From Kordiimonas sediminis (GTDB taxonomy: Bacteria > Pseudomonadota > Alphaproteobacteria > Sphingomonadales > Kordiimonadaceae), in the NCBI RefSeq assembly GCF_014656395.1, contig NZ_BNCI01000001.1, forward strand, positions 1,461,893-1,525,892: a stretch of DNA of 64,000 nucleotides. Reading direction: 5' to 3'. The translations under genes and the position numbers were made by a program. Every line of letters starts with the position of its first letter. Within the stretch, counting starts at the first letter, position 1. Under the pieces are notes generated by a model. The model was not told the origin of the DNA. It worked only from the letters and a program-made list of their open reading frames with translations, and did no database searches. Shown piece after piece: positions 19,630 through 28,261 of this stretch.

Positions 19630-20637
19630 TTAAGCTCTCCTGAAGGCTTTCGAGTAAATATCCTGAATTCGTGCTGCGTCCACTTCTGTATAGACCTGAG
19701 TGCTGGCAAGGTCAGCGTGTCCCAACAGCTCCTGGATGGTACGCAGATCGCCGCCGCGCCCCAAAAGGTGGGTTGCAAAACTATGGCGCAATGCATGGGG
19801 GGTGGCACTATCTGGTAGTCCGAGTTTGCCGCGGATACGTTCCATCAATAATTGAACGGTGCGGGCGTTCATTCTGTTGCCGCGCACACCGATAAAAAGA
19901 GGTTGCCCGTGTTCCAGAACATAGGGGCATGCTTTAACGTAAGCGTCTACCGCCTGTCGGACAATAGGGAGTATGGGAACCAGTCTTTCCTTGCGCCGCT
20001 TACCAATAATGCGCATCGTATCGCCCTCTGGAATATCACCGACATTCATTCCAAGTGCTTCGCTGATACGCAGACCACAACCGTATAGAAGTGTCAGGAT
20101 GGCTGCGTCCCTAAGACCGGTCCAGTCTGTGATACTGTCTGCCGTCTTTGCAGCATCCCCGGAATGCGCATCAGGCTTGCCAGCTATCTCTAGGACTTTT
20201 TGTGCATCTTTCTCTGACAAGGGGCGCGGGACTTTATGCGGTAACTTTGGGGCTTCTATTGCCGCGATGGCATCGTTGCGGATGCCTTCAGCCCGGTCCA
20301 GATACCGGAAAAGATTTCGGACACTGGATAAAGTACGGGCAACAGTTGCGTTAGAAACGCCGTCACGCCTGCGGGCAGCAAGAAAGGATCTGAAGTCACG
20401 AATGCCGAGAGACGCAAGATCCGCTATGCGAACAGTGCCCCCCAAATGACTGTGCAGGAACGCAACGAAATATCCAACATCCCGGCTGTAGTTGGAAAGG
20501 GTGTGGGGGGACACTCTTTTCTCGCTCGTTAAATAGCGGTGCCAACTGGCTAAGAGCGTTGCTAATTCAGACGTTGCACTGCCGCCCTGGTCTTCTGACA
20601 ATAGGGACACAGGTGTGATATTCTTGTTTTTCGTCAT
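19630..20637 (-). CDS. xerC: Tyrosine recombinase XerC
   Basis: This 335-residue recombinase resolves chromosome dimers at dif together with XerD. It has the N-terminal SAM-like core-binding domain (LLASWHRYLTSEKRVSPHTLSNYSRDVGYFVAFL) and the catalytic domain with GCGLRISEALGM (first Arg), HALRHSFATHLLGRGGDLRTIQELLGHADLASTQVYTEV (His-x-x-Arg, His and the nucleophilic Tyr). It is slightly longer than the usual ~300 residues because of a charged N-terminal extension and an insert after PLSEKDAQKVLEIAG. There are no phage or integron signs nearby, so the chromosomal role is favoured. It overlaps the upstream COQ9 gene by one base. Confidence 0.93.
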   Translation of the reverse strand: MTKNKNITPVSLLSEDQGGSATSELATLLASWHRYLTSEKRVSPHTLSNYSRDVGYFVAFLHSHLGGTVRIADLASLGIRDFRSFLAARRRDGVSNATVARTLSSVRNLFRYLDRAEGIRNDAIAAIEAPKLPHKVPRPLSEKDAQKVLEIAGKPDAHSGDAAKTADSITDWTGLRDAAILTLLYGCGLRISEALGMNVGDIPEGDTMRIIGKRRKERLVPILPIVRQAVDAYVKACPYVLEHGQPLFIGVRGNRMNARTVQLLMERIRGKLGLPDSATPHALRHSFATHLLGRGGDLRTIQELLGHADLASTQVYTEVDAARIQDIYSKAFRRA

Positions 20638-21338
20638 TAAGGCGCTGGGTAGCGAATACGGTTTAGAAAGCGGCTGATAGAGGGCAAATCCTGACAGCTT
20701 TTACGCAGCTCAAACTTTGCTTTTTCAAACTGCATGACATTTTCTATCCGGCGATCAAGAAAGTCCCATGTTGCAGCTAGATCATCACTATCATCATCCA
20801 TCCAGTAAAGCAGGGTCGTACTGTATACCGCACTTAGGGTCATACGTTTGGTATACCAATTATAATCAGTTGAAGTATCCCCTGCTGCGCGCCAGATAAC
20901 ATCGCAGGTTGCCCAAAGGGCTTTGGTGCCCAGCATGGCATGTTGCGGCATGGACAGGACAGCCAAACCGCGTCTGACAGCTTCCTTGTGGTTTTTTGCC
21001 TGCTCAATGCGGGTTTTAACGGCAACCGTGATCCGGTCCCGAATCTTCATGGACGGCAGATCCAATGCTGCAAGCGCGGTCGCCAAGCGCACATCTGCGT
21101 CCTGCAGATGGTACTCAAGCACCTCGATCGGTCCTTTGGGGAACGCGAGTTCCGCCATAGGGGCTGTGATGCCAACGTCGCTTGCCGCTGCTGCCATTGC
21201 CTTGGCTGACCAGCCGTCAAAGGGAACATGGTCCAGCATCGCATGCATCAGGGGCTCACGGTAATTATCAACAGGGATATCAGATGTCTCGGTATGTTTT
21301 TGTGCTGCCATTTTACTTGCTCGTACGCTGTTTGACAT
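20637..21338 (-). CDS. COQ9 family protein (ubiquinone biosynthesis)
   Basis: This 233-residue protein has the TetR-like fold of COQ9: MLDHVPFDGWSAKAMAAAASDVG at the N-terminus and the C-terminal DVIWRAAGDTSTDYNWYTKRMTLSAVYSTTLLYWMDDDSDDLAATWDFLDRRIENVM (read in segments), which is the family signature. COQ9 binds lipid and supports the COQ7 hydroxylation step of ubiquinone synthesis. An internal ATG at 21311 is an alternative start. The gene overlaps xerC by one base (TAATG) and is divergent from rpsU, an arrangement often seen in Alphaproteobacteria. Confidence 0.92.
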   Translation of the reverse strand: MSNSVRASKMAAQKHTETSDIPVDNYREPLMHAMLDHVPFDGWSAKAMAAAASDVGITAPMAELAFPKGPIEVLEYHLQDADVRLATALAALDLPSMKIRDRITVAVKTRIEQAKNHKEAVRRGLAVLSMPQHAMLGTKALWATCDVIWRAAGDTSTDYNWYTKRMTLSAVYSTTLLYWMDDDSDDLAATWDFLDRRIENVMQFEKAKFELRKSCQDLPSISRFLNRIRYPAP

Positions 21339-21654
21339 AGTCTATCATGACTATTTGGCCGGGTGCAATGGCTGGGGAACAGGTGCGCAATAATTCCTGC
21401 ATTTTGCAAAATTCCTTCAGTTGTGGTATATAGAATTCAGTTGCCACCCATGCGTATACCTATGGCAAAAAGTATGGGCGGCAAGGGAAACTTAGCAGCA
21501 TCCGCCTCTGTGTAGCAGGGGTGTCGATATGCTGTTGTCGGGAAAAGTCTTGTATGCGGGGCCTCTGTTTGCTATAGAGCCGCTTCCGGCCCGTGATGTG
21601 TGCGCCCGACTTGCCCCATCACAAATTATGCCATTAGAAAGGAGTGAGCAACCT
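21339..21654. promoter_or_regulatory. Divergent COQ9/rpsU region with long rpsU leader
   Basis: This 316-bp stretch has no separate gene. It holds the rpsU promoter and a leader of about 215 bases. The leader has overlapping pairings: TTGCCA (21441-21446) with TGGCAA (21463-21468), or CCCAT (21448-21452) with ATGGG (21474-21478). These are mutually exclusive in part and could form a switch. The rpsU frame stays open back to 21529, but the strong ribosome site favours the later start. Confidence 0.4.
21404..21432 (+). promoter_or_regulatory. Candidate sigma-70 promoter of rpsU
   Basis: TTGCAA (21404-21409), a 17-base spacer and TATATA (21427-21432) make a good housekeeping promoter about 220 bases upstream of rpsU. 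Confidence 0.55.
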
Positions 21655-21873
21655 ATGCAGGTTGTCGTTCGGGATAATAACGTTGATCAAGCCCTCCGCG
21701 CACTGAAGAAAAAACTTCAGCGTGAAGGTGTTTATCGTGAAATGAAACTGCGTCGCTTTTTTGAAAAGCCATCTGAAAAGAAGGCTCGTGACCAAGCCGC
21801 AGCTGTACGCCGTGCACGTAAACTGGAGCGCAAGCGTCTAGAGCGTGATGGTGCATTTCAGAATCGTCGCTAA
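21655..21873 (+). CDS. rpsU: 30S ribosomal protein S21
   Basis: This 72-residue basic protein has the S21 pattern: [55 protein letters not shown] in segments. It binds the 30S platform near the 16S 3' end and helps initiation. The ATG at 21655 has AAAGGAG ten bases before it. It is monocistronic, with its own promoter and a terminator 26 bases after the stop. Confidence 0.97.
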   Translation: MQVVVRDNNVDQALRALKKKLQREGVYREMKLRRFFEKPSEKKARDQAAAVRRARKLERKRLERDGAFQNRR

Positions 21874-21898
21874 TCGCGCGTTTTGATCGCTAAACGTT

Positions 21899-21935
21899 AA
21901 AACCCTCTGGAGCCTATGCTCTCGAGGGTTTTTTT
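21899..21935 (+). terminator. Rho-independent terminator of rpsU
   Basis: AAAACCCTC (21899-21907) pairs with GAGGGTTTT (21924-21932), with an inner GGAGC/GCTCT pairing, followed by further T residues. Confidence 0.85.
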
Positions 21936-22024
21936 ATGTCTGGCTGCTAATCGCAAGAATTTGGAGGTCAGTAGTTATTTTTTGTAAGGTGCAGTACTAG
22001 CCCGCACCTGTTCACTTTACCAGA

Positions 22025-22885
22025 TTATTTTGTATCTGTTTCCAGCGGCAGTGGCTCTGGCTGCGGCACGATTGCTCTGTAGGCATGCCAGGACGCATGG
22101 CCCACCAGCGGGAAGATAATAACCATGCCGGCAAACAGGGTCATCAGACCGAAGGCAGAGAATAGCACAATCAACCATGCCCAGATTAACATTGGATATA
22201 GATTGTCTACAAAAGCCCTTAAAGACAGCAGACACGCTGACACAAAATCAGTGTTTCGGTGATAGAGAAGCGGAATACCGATCACTGATACCGCAAACAC
22301 TACAAGGGCAATCGCACCACCAATCAGAGTTCCAATAGCAAGCATCCAGGCGCCTTGTGCGCTAAACAGCAGGTTTGGTAGGAATTCTTCCAGCGGCGGA
22401 AACGCCTCCATGCCGAAGAAGATTGCATAAAGCAGGGAAGCAATACGGGCCCATGCGATATAAAATATCATGAACACAACCCCCATATAGGCCAATTGCA
22501 GCGGAGAATGTGTCCGCACAAACATCATAGAGCGGGTCGTGACTTTCTCTCCGCGTTCAACGCGGCGGCTAAGCTCGTAAAGACCAACGGCAAAAAGGGG
22601 CCCAAGCAGCATAAAGCCAGATGCCAGCACAACAATCATGCCGGTCATTTCAAGTTGCATCAGACCAAAGAAGATGAGAACAGCAAGACCACTGAAAATA
22701 GCACCGTAACCAAGGCTATGAGCGGGGTGCTTCCAGATGTCGGTCCAACCTTTTGCCAGCCATCGCCACGGGTCCTCTGCCGAGATGCTATTCAGCTTCA
22801 GATCCAGAATGCTTTCTGGTAAGGAACCAGCCTGTTTTTGGGCTTTTTTTGTTGGTTCTGCTTTTTTTGGTGTGGTTGTGGCCAA
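22025..22885 (-). CDS. DUF2189 family inner-membrane protein
   Basis: This 286-residue protein has about six transmembrane helices. It fits the DUF2189 pattern: a soluble N-terminus ending PWRWLAKGWTDIWKHPAHSLGYGAIF, the FMLLGPLFAVGLYELSRRVERGE loop, LLYHRNTDFVSACLLSLRAFVDNLYPMLIWAWLI and the C-terminal GHASWHAYRAIV. Function is unknown. The family is often near respiratory genes. Lys/Pro/Ala-rich residues precede the first helix. It lies 125 bases downstream of ftsY in the same direction and probably has its own promoter or is read through. Confidence 0.85.
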   Translation of the reverse strand: MATTTPKKAEPTKKAQKQAGSLPESILDLKLNSISAEDPWRWLAKGWTDIWKHPAHSLGYGAIFSGLAVLIFFGLMQLEMTGMIVVLASGFMLLGPLFAVGLYELSRRVERGEKVTTRSMMFVRTHSPLQLAYMGVVFMIFYIAWARIASLLYAIFFGMEAFPPLEEFLPNLLFSAQGAWMLAIGTLIGGAIALVVFAVSVIGIPLLYHRNTDFVSACLLSLRAFVDNLYPMLIWAWLIVLFSAFGLMTLFAGMVIIFPLVGHASWHAYRAIVPQPEPLPLETDTK

Positions 22886-23010
22886 TGTTTTTCTCCCCTC
22901 AACAAAACAGTCGGTTACCGTACCCTGTTATATCAGGGTGTCTGTCCTGCTATTTTGATCATAGTCAATTCTATACCAAAGCGGTAGAAAAAATTCGTGT
23001 GGGAAGCAGT

Positions 23011-24261
23011 TTACTCAATGCCAACAAGGGCTTTGGCAAAGTCCCTTGCATCGAAGGGCTGTAGATCTTCAATAGCTTCACCAACGCCAATGGCATGTAC
23101 AGGCATGCCAAACTTCTCGGCACAGGCAACCAGAACACCACCGCGGGCAGAGCCGTCCAGCTTGGTCATGACAATGCCGCTGATATTTGCAATGCGGGAG
23201 AAGACTTCCACCTGGTGAACCGCGTTTTGACCGGTCGTTGCGTCAAGGACGATAACAGTGTCGTGCGGTGCGCCGTCCAGTTTTTTATTGATGACGCGCA
23301 CAACTTTGGCAAGCTCTGCCATAAGCTCATCGCGGTTTTGCAGACGCCCTGCCGTATCAATAAGGAGAACGTCTGTACCGTCATTGATGGCTCTTTCCAT
23401 GGCTTCATAGGCAAGAGCAGCAGCATCAGATCCGATTTCCTTGGTAATCACAGGAACTCCGACCCGTTCGCCCCAAACTGTCAGCTGTTCAACGGCGGCT
23501 GCACGGAATGTATCCCCGGCGGCCAGCATGACAGACTTGCCTTCGTCGCGAAATTTTTTAGCGAGCTTGCCAATCGTAGTGGTCTTGCCGGCACCGTTTA
23601 CGCCTGCCATCAGAATAACATGAGGTTTGTTGGCTGGATCGATCACCAGTGGTTTTGCAACTGGCTTCAGAATGGCTTCGATCTCTTCGGCCAGTACCGC
23701 TTTTACTTCTTCGCCAGAAATTTCCTTATTATACCGTCCTTGGGACAGGGCCGCCGTCAACTTCGATGCAACACCAACCCCAAGATCGGACGTGATCAGA
23801 AGGTCTTCCAGTTCTTCGAGCGTATCATCATCCAGTTTGGCTGTGGTGAAAATACCGGTTATGCCGTCCGAGATGGCACTGGTGGATTTCTTCAGGCCTT
23901 TTTTCAGACGCTGGAACCAGCTTTCTTTGGCAGCGGGTTCTTCTACAGTGTCCTTGGGACTGTCTTCTTCTGTTAAAGGCGTGTCCAAATCAGGCTCTGG
24001 CGTGTCTGGATGGCTGTCCGGTGCGGCAGTCTCTTCTGCTTCTGTATCGGCGGCAGGCTCAACAGTCTCTGCTATAGCTTCTGCTATCTTTGGTTCTGGC
24101 TCTGGTGTGCTTTCCCGCGGGGGTGCGGGTGGCGCAGCATCTTCAGCCGGCAGGTTGTCATCAGATGCGTTAAGGGGATCTTCCGACGGTATTTCTGATA
24201 CGTCCGCTGCTTTTTTGCCGCGCAAGCGATCGAACCAGCTGATTTTATTCTTGTCTGACAT
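23011..24261 (-). CDS. ftsY: Signal recognition particle receptor FtsY
   Basis: This 416-residue protein docks SRP-ribosome complexes at the inner membrane. Residues 1-125 form an acidic, Pro/Glu/Ala-rich A domain. The NG GTPase domain follows: GVNGAGKTTTIGKLAKKF (G1), AGDTFRAAAVEQL, LIDTAGRLQNRDELMAEL (G3), TKLDGSARGGVL (G4 region) and GVGEAIEDLQPFDARDF. The ffh partner is also in this window at 30.3 kb. It is the last of the dapF-mtaB-ftsY run, a typical alphaproteobacterial order. Confidence 0.97.
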   Translation of the reverse strand: MSDKNKISWFDRLRGKKAADVSEIPSEDPLNASDDNLPAEDAAPPAPPRESTPEPEPKIAEAIAETVEPAADTEAEETAAPDSHPDTPEPDLDTPLTEEDSPKDTVEEPAAKESWFQRLKKGLKKSTSAISDGITGIFTTAKLDDDTLEELEDLLITSDLGVGVASKLTAALSQGRYNKEISGEEVKAVLAEEIEAILKPVAKPLVIDPANKPHVILMAGVNGAGKTTTIGKLAKKFRDEGKSVMLAAGDTFRAAAVEQLTVWGERVGVPVITKEIGSDAAALAYEAMERAINDGTDVLLIDTAGRLQNRDELMAELAKVVRVINKKLDGAPHDTVIVLDATTGQNAVHQVEVFSRIANISGIVMTKLDGSARGGVLVACAEKFGMPVHAIGVGEAIEDLQPFDARDFAKALVGIE

Positions 24262-24288
24262 AAGAAGATCCGTTGTTGAAACCTGAAG

Positions 24289-25584
24289 CTACGATTGAAG
24301 AGTTGCGGTCATGACCCCGCCGTCTACTGTAGATAGTGTGACCGGGACGATGGTTCCAGCCTTTAACTGGCCGGATAGTTTAACCGGAATGAATTGTTCC
24401 GTGTGGCCGGTTGCTGTGCCGTCATCTGCGACTTTCTCGACGAGCACTTGTGCAGACTTGCCGAGTGCGCCAGTGAACAGGCGACTGACTTGCTGTTCCC
24501 CCAGTGCCCGCAGGCGCGCAGCCCGTTCTTTGCGAATAGCTTTGGCGACTGGCGGCATCTTGGCCGCTGGGGTGCCCTCGCGTTCGCTGTATGGGAAGAC
24601 ATGCAGCCACGTCAGATCGCATTCTTCGACCAGTCGCAGACTGTTTTCGAACATTTCCTCTGTCTCGGTTGGGAAACCTGCGATAATGTCTGCGCCGTAA
24701 ACCATCTCGGGTCTGGCCTTCTTGACTCGCTGGCAAAATTCAATGGCCTGTTCACGTAGATGTCTGCGTTTCATTCTTTTCAAGATCATGTTATCTCCGG
24801 CCTGCAGGCTTAGGTGCAGGTGCGGCATAACACGTTTTTCACCGATGATGGCATCATACAGTGGTTCATCCACTTCAATGCTGTCGATACTGGAAATTCT
24901 AAGGCGGGGCAGGTCGGGCACCAGTTTCAGGATTTTCTGTACCAGTGTTCCCACGGTTGGTGTGCCGGGCAGGTCCTCGCCGTAGCTGGTAATGTCGACA
25001 CCTGTGAAAACCACCTCATTATAACCTTCATCAACCAACCGTTTGATCTGGTTAACAACTTCGCCCATTGGGACGGAGCGACTGTTACCCCGGCCGTACG
25101 GTATAATGCAAAACGTACAGCGGTGATTGCAGCCGTTTTGAATTTGGACGAAAGCACGGGCCCGGTCGCCAAAGCCGTCGATCAAATGTCCCGCGGTTTC
25201 CGTGACAGAGAAAATGTCATTCACCGCAACGCGTTCCAGCCCCCCTGTAGATAAGGATGCGAAGGATTTTGCTTCGAGTTTTTCCCGATTACCAATGACA
25301 CTGCCGACTTCTTCCATGGCAGCGAATTCTTCAGGGTTAATCTGGGCAGCACACCCGGTCACAATGATGTTTTTTGCAGGGTTTTCCCGCTTTATTCTGC
25401 GGATGCTTTGGCGTGCCTGCCGAGTGGCTTCGGAGGTCACAGCGCAGGTGTTGATGATGACAGTATCTTTCAAGCCCGCGGCATCGGCGTGACGTTTCAT
25501 TACTTCAGACTCGTAGGCGTTAAGCCTGCATCCGAAGGTGACAACATCAATACCTATAGGGCCTGTATCCTGTTTCTCGCTCAA
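24289..25584 (-). CDS. mtaB: tRNA N6-threonylcarbamoyladenosine (37) methylthiotransferase
   Basis: This 431-residue radical-SAM enzyme turns t6A37 of tRNA into ms2t6A37. It has the UPF0004 N-terminal domain with the three cluster cysteines (TFGCRLNAYES, INTCAVTSEA, VTGCAAQ), the radical SAM motif QNGCNHRCTFCIIPYGRGNSRS, GVDITSYGEDL and a C-terminal TRAM-like domain. Initiation is taken at TTG 25584, which overlaps the dapF stop by two bases and has GGAGAGG upstream. An ATG-initiated frame further back lies inside dapF and is unlikely. Confidence 0.93.
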   Translation of the reverse strand: MSEKQDTGPIGIDVVTFGCRLNAYESEVMKRHADAAGLKDTVIINTCAVTSEATRQARQSIRRIKRENPAKNIIVTGCAAQINPEEFAAMEEVGSVIGNREKLEAKSFASLSTGGLERVAVNDIFSVTETAGHLIDGFGDRARAFVQIQNGCNHRCTFCIIPYGRGNSRSVPMGEVVNQIKRLVDEGYNEVVFTGVDITSYGEDLPGTPTVGTLVQKILKLVPDLPRLRISSIDSIEVDEPLYDAIIGEKRVMPHLHLSLQAGDNMILKRMKRRHLREQAIEFCQRVKKARPEMVYGADIIAGFPTETEEMFENSLRLVEECDLTWLHVFPYSEREGTPAAKMPPVAKAIRKERAARLRALGEQQVSRLFTGALGKSAQVLVEKVADDGTATGHTEQFIPVKLSGQLKAGTIVPVTLSTVDGGVMTATLQS

Positions 25585-26408
25585 ACTGCGACCTCTCCAC
25601 CGAAGGCGAGTGTAGCCGGTCCTGCCATTTCGACCGTGCCGTCTTCGAGCCATGTGATCTGAAGGTCGCCGCCATCCAGTTTCACTGTTGCTTTATTCTC
25701 GTTATCTATCAGGCCGCGACGCATGGCTGCGACAGCAGCAGCGCAGGCGGCAGTACCGCACGCTTCGGTGATACCCGCGCCGCGTTCAAATACACGTAGG
25801 CGAATTGATGTGCCCTCAACTGTGGCGACAGATACATTTACCCCTTCCGGGAACATTTTATGTGTCTCTATTTTGGGGCCGATACTGGCAAGGTCAACGG
25901 CCTCTGCATCAGGCACAAAAAACACGGCGTGGGGGTTGCCCATGTTCACGCAAACGGGTTCTTTCAGATCACCCATATGGAAATCGGTATGCAGGGTATC
26001 ACAGTCATGCTCTAGCGGAATTTCAGACCATTCCGTACGCGCAGGGCCCATATTAACGCTGACGCCGTAGTCGGATGCCTCGGCCGTTAGAATGCCTGTA
26101 TCTGTTTCAAGTGTTACAACACTTTCGCCCAGTTGCTGCATCAGAAGCAAACCCACGCACCGTGACGCATTACCACAGGCGCCAACACGGCTGCCGTTGG
26201 CGTTGCGTATTTCCATGAAAGCCGTGGCATCGTCGCTCTCGCGAATGATAATAAGCTGGTCGCAGCCGATGCTACGCTTTCTATTCGAAAGGCGCTGCAC
26301 CTGGGCATCTGTCAGGTCAAGGGCATGCCGACGGGCGTCGAAGATGATGAAGTCGTTTCCAAGTCCATGCATCTTTAAAAAAGGTACGATATGTGTGTCC
26401 TGTGTCAT
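25581..26408 (-). CDS. dapF: Diaminopimelate epimerase
   Basis: This 275-residue enzyme interconverts LL- and meso-diaminopimelate for lysine and peptidoglycan synthesis. It shows FLKMHGLGNDFIIFDARR at the start, the first catalytic cysteine in GACGNASRCVG and the second in TEACGTAACAAAVAA, which act as the acid/base pair. MGNPHAVFFV is also typical. It leads the unit dapF-mtaB-ftsY and overlaps mtaB by two bases. Confidence 0.97.
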   Translation of the reverse strand: MTQDTHIVPFLKMHGLGNDFIIFDARRHALDLTDAQVQRLSNRKRSIGCDQLIIIRESDDATAFMEIRNANGSRVGACGNASRCVGLLLMQQLGESVVTLETDTGILTAEASDYGVSVNMGPARTEWSEIPLEHDCDTLHTDFHMGDLKEPVCVNMGNPHAVFFVPDAEAVDLASIGPKIETHKMFPEGVNVSVATVEGTSIRLRVFERGAGITEACGTAACAAAVAAMRRGLIDNENKATVKLDGGDLQITWLEDGTVEMAGPATLAFGGEVAV

Positions 26409-26502
26409 GTCGCCGCTTATAGTAGTCTCGCTGGCATGAGTCTACAGCATTTAATGACGTATGCCCACGCCGGAATGTAGGGATAAGGGCAGGGTAGGTA
26501 TG

Positions 26503-26527
26503 AAAAGGGGGCAGAATATCCGCCCCC
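26503..26527 (-). terminator. Terminator of the DASS transporter gene
   Basis: On the minus strand, GGGGGC (26527-26522) and GCCCCC (26512-26507) form a 6-bp G/C stem with a nine-base loop, followed by TTTT, 24 bases after the transporter stop. Confidence 0.75.
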
Positions 26528-26550
26528 GTTACATTGTATTACAGGCCGAT

Positions 26551-28032
26551 TTACAGACCGAAAACGATCGGGACCATCATATAGCAGATAAAGGTCACGA
26601 CAAAAACGCCGAGTATATTCAGCCACAAGCCTGAACGCACCATGTCTGGCACATTGATATGACCGGTCGAGAAAATCACAGCATTTGGTCCCGTTGCAAC
26701 CGGCAACATGAAGGCACAGCTTGCCGCCATTGCTGTTGGTGCCGCAAGCATAATGGGATCGTAGCCAGAGGATGTCGCCAGTGCCGCCAGTACTGGCACA
26801 AGGGCCGCTGTTGTCGCTGTGTTGCTGGTTAATTCCGTCAGGAAAATTACCATGGCCACGATCGACATGATGATGAAAAGCATCGGTATGCTGCCGAGTG
26901 CGGCCATTTCCTGACCGAGCCAGATAGCCAGGCCGGTTGACTGAATAGCTGCCGCAAGGCTAAGGCCGCCACCGAACAGCAGGATTACGCCCCACGGCAG
27001 TTGAACGGCGCTTTCCCAGTCCAAAAGAGCATGGGGAGTTTTTCTGTCGCGACAACCACTTGGAACAAGGAACATTGCCAATCCGCCACCCACGGCGATA
27101 TGCATGTCTGATAGATTTTTGATAAATGGCATCAATGAGGTAAGCCATTCAATATCCACAATAACCTGACGGAAGCTCCACATCAGTGCCATTGTCCCCA
27201 TGATCAGGGCAACCCGTTTTTCGGGCACCGTCATAGGGCCCATTTGGGCAAGCTGTTGTTCAATAACGTCTGAGCCGCCTTGTACGTCGTCCCTTTTGAA
27301 TGGGAAGCAGATGCGGGTCAGCACAAGCCACGCCGTTGGTACCATTACAAGAACAACAGGAACTGCAAACATCATCCATTCAATGAACAGGATTTCCCTG
27401 CCGGTGCTATCTTCGATAAAACCTTTCACAAACAGATTGGGCGGGGTGCCAATATAGGTTCCAAGACCACCAATGGATGCAGCCCATGCACAGCCGATCA
27501 ACAGCGCAATGGTAAACCGGTGGCGCGGCGCACGGTCGCCAAGAATTGTTTCTGCAACCGTCATGGCAATAGGGATAATCATCAGCGTTGTGGCAGTATT
27601 GGAAATCCACATGGACAGTATCGCGGCTGCCGCCATAAATCCGGCGATCAGTGCCGTTGGGCTATCACCAACCCTTGCCAGAATATTCAGGGCTATGCGT
27701 CGGTGTAGATGCCATTTTTGCATGGCCATGGCGGCGATAAAGCCACCAAGCAGCAGATAAATGACAGTGCTTGAGTAAGGAAGGGACGCCTCTTTGCTTG
27801 TAGTGGCGCCAAGAAGGGGCAATAGTATCAGGGGGATCAAACTGGTGGCCGGCACAGGAATTGCCTCGGTTGCCCACCATGTTGCCATTAGAAGTGCGAC
27901 CGCTACAACACTCCAGCCAGTCTCAGTAATACCAGTTGGCGCAGGTATAGATAGTATGATTGCAAAAATAATTGGTCCAAGCACCAGACCGACTTTTTGA
28001 TACGTTGCACGGCCCGCAGATGTCGATGACAT
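26551..28032 (-). CDS. DASS/SLC13 family carboxylate:sodium symporter
   Basis: This 493-residue membrane protein has about a dozen helices. Family signatures are WWATEAIPVPATSLIPLILLPLLG, the first helix-hairpin motif SNTATTLMIIPIA, GGLGTYIGTPPNLFVKGF, LFGGGLSLAAAIQSTGLAIWLG, and the second SNT motif in TELTSNTATTAALVPVLAALA followed by PVATGPNAVIFSTGHI. Members import succinate, malate, citrate or related dicarboxylates with sodium. Given the nearby TCA genes, a C4-dicarboxylate is plausible but inferred. The ATG at 28032 with AAGGGGAA upstream is preferred over an earlier in-frame start that would add a non-conserved 39-residue leader. It is divergent from a hybrid histidine kinase. Confidence 0.92.
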   Translation of the reverse strand: MSSTSAGRATYQKVGLVLGPIIFAIILSIPAPTGITETGWSVVAVALLMATWWATEAIPVPATSLIPLILLPLLGATTSKEASLPYSSTVIYLLLGGFIAAMAMQKWHLHRRIALNILARVGDSPTALIAGFMAAAAILSMWISNTATTLMIIPIAMTVAETILGDRAPRHRFTIALLIGCAWAASIGGLGTYIGTPPNLFVKGFIEDSTGREILFIEWMMFAVPVVLVMVPTAWLVLTRICFPFKRDDVQGGSDVIEQQLAQMGPMTVPEKRVALIMGTMALMWSFRQVIVDIEWLTSLMPFIKNLSDMHIAVGGGLAMFLVPSGCRDRKTPHALLDWESAVQLPWGVILLFGGGLSLAAAIQSTGLAIWLGQEMAALGSIPMLFIIMSIVAMVIFLTELTSNTATTAALVPVLAALATSSGYDPIMLAAPTAMAASCAFMLPVATGPNAVIFSTGHINVPDMVRSGLWLNILGVFVVTFICYMMVPIVFGL

Positions 28033-28261
28033 GAGGTTCCCCTTGATAATCTTAACAGTATAGTTCCCGATATGGAAAAAGTCCCACATTCTTCCCACTT
28101 TGACTTGTGCCAAACTTCCCGCATACAGTCCAGAAGATATGGACAGCATTAGGGAGAAAGAGCACTCGTCAATTTAGCAGCGTCCTTGCATAATTTTGAA
28201 TTGTTGACAATACTTACCGAAGTTTCAGAGCAGAAAAATTCTTTTGGAACGGGTGTAGGGT

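Noticed and set aside
19630-20637. Mobile-element integrase
   Set aside because: The tyrosine recombinase sits between COQ9 and a small membrane protein with no repeats, tRNA or phage genes nearby; XerC fits better.
21529-21654. N-terminal extension of rpsU (42 extra codons in frame)
   Set aside because: S21 is a short protein, and a strong AAAGGAG site precedes the ATG at 21655.
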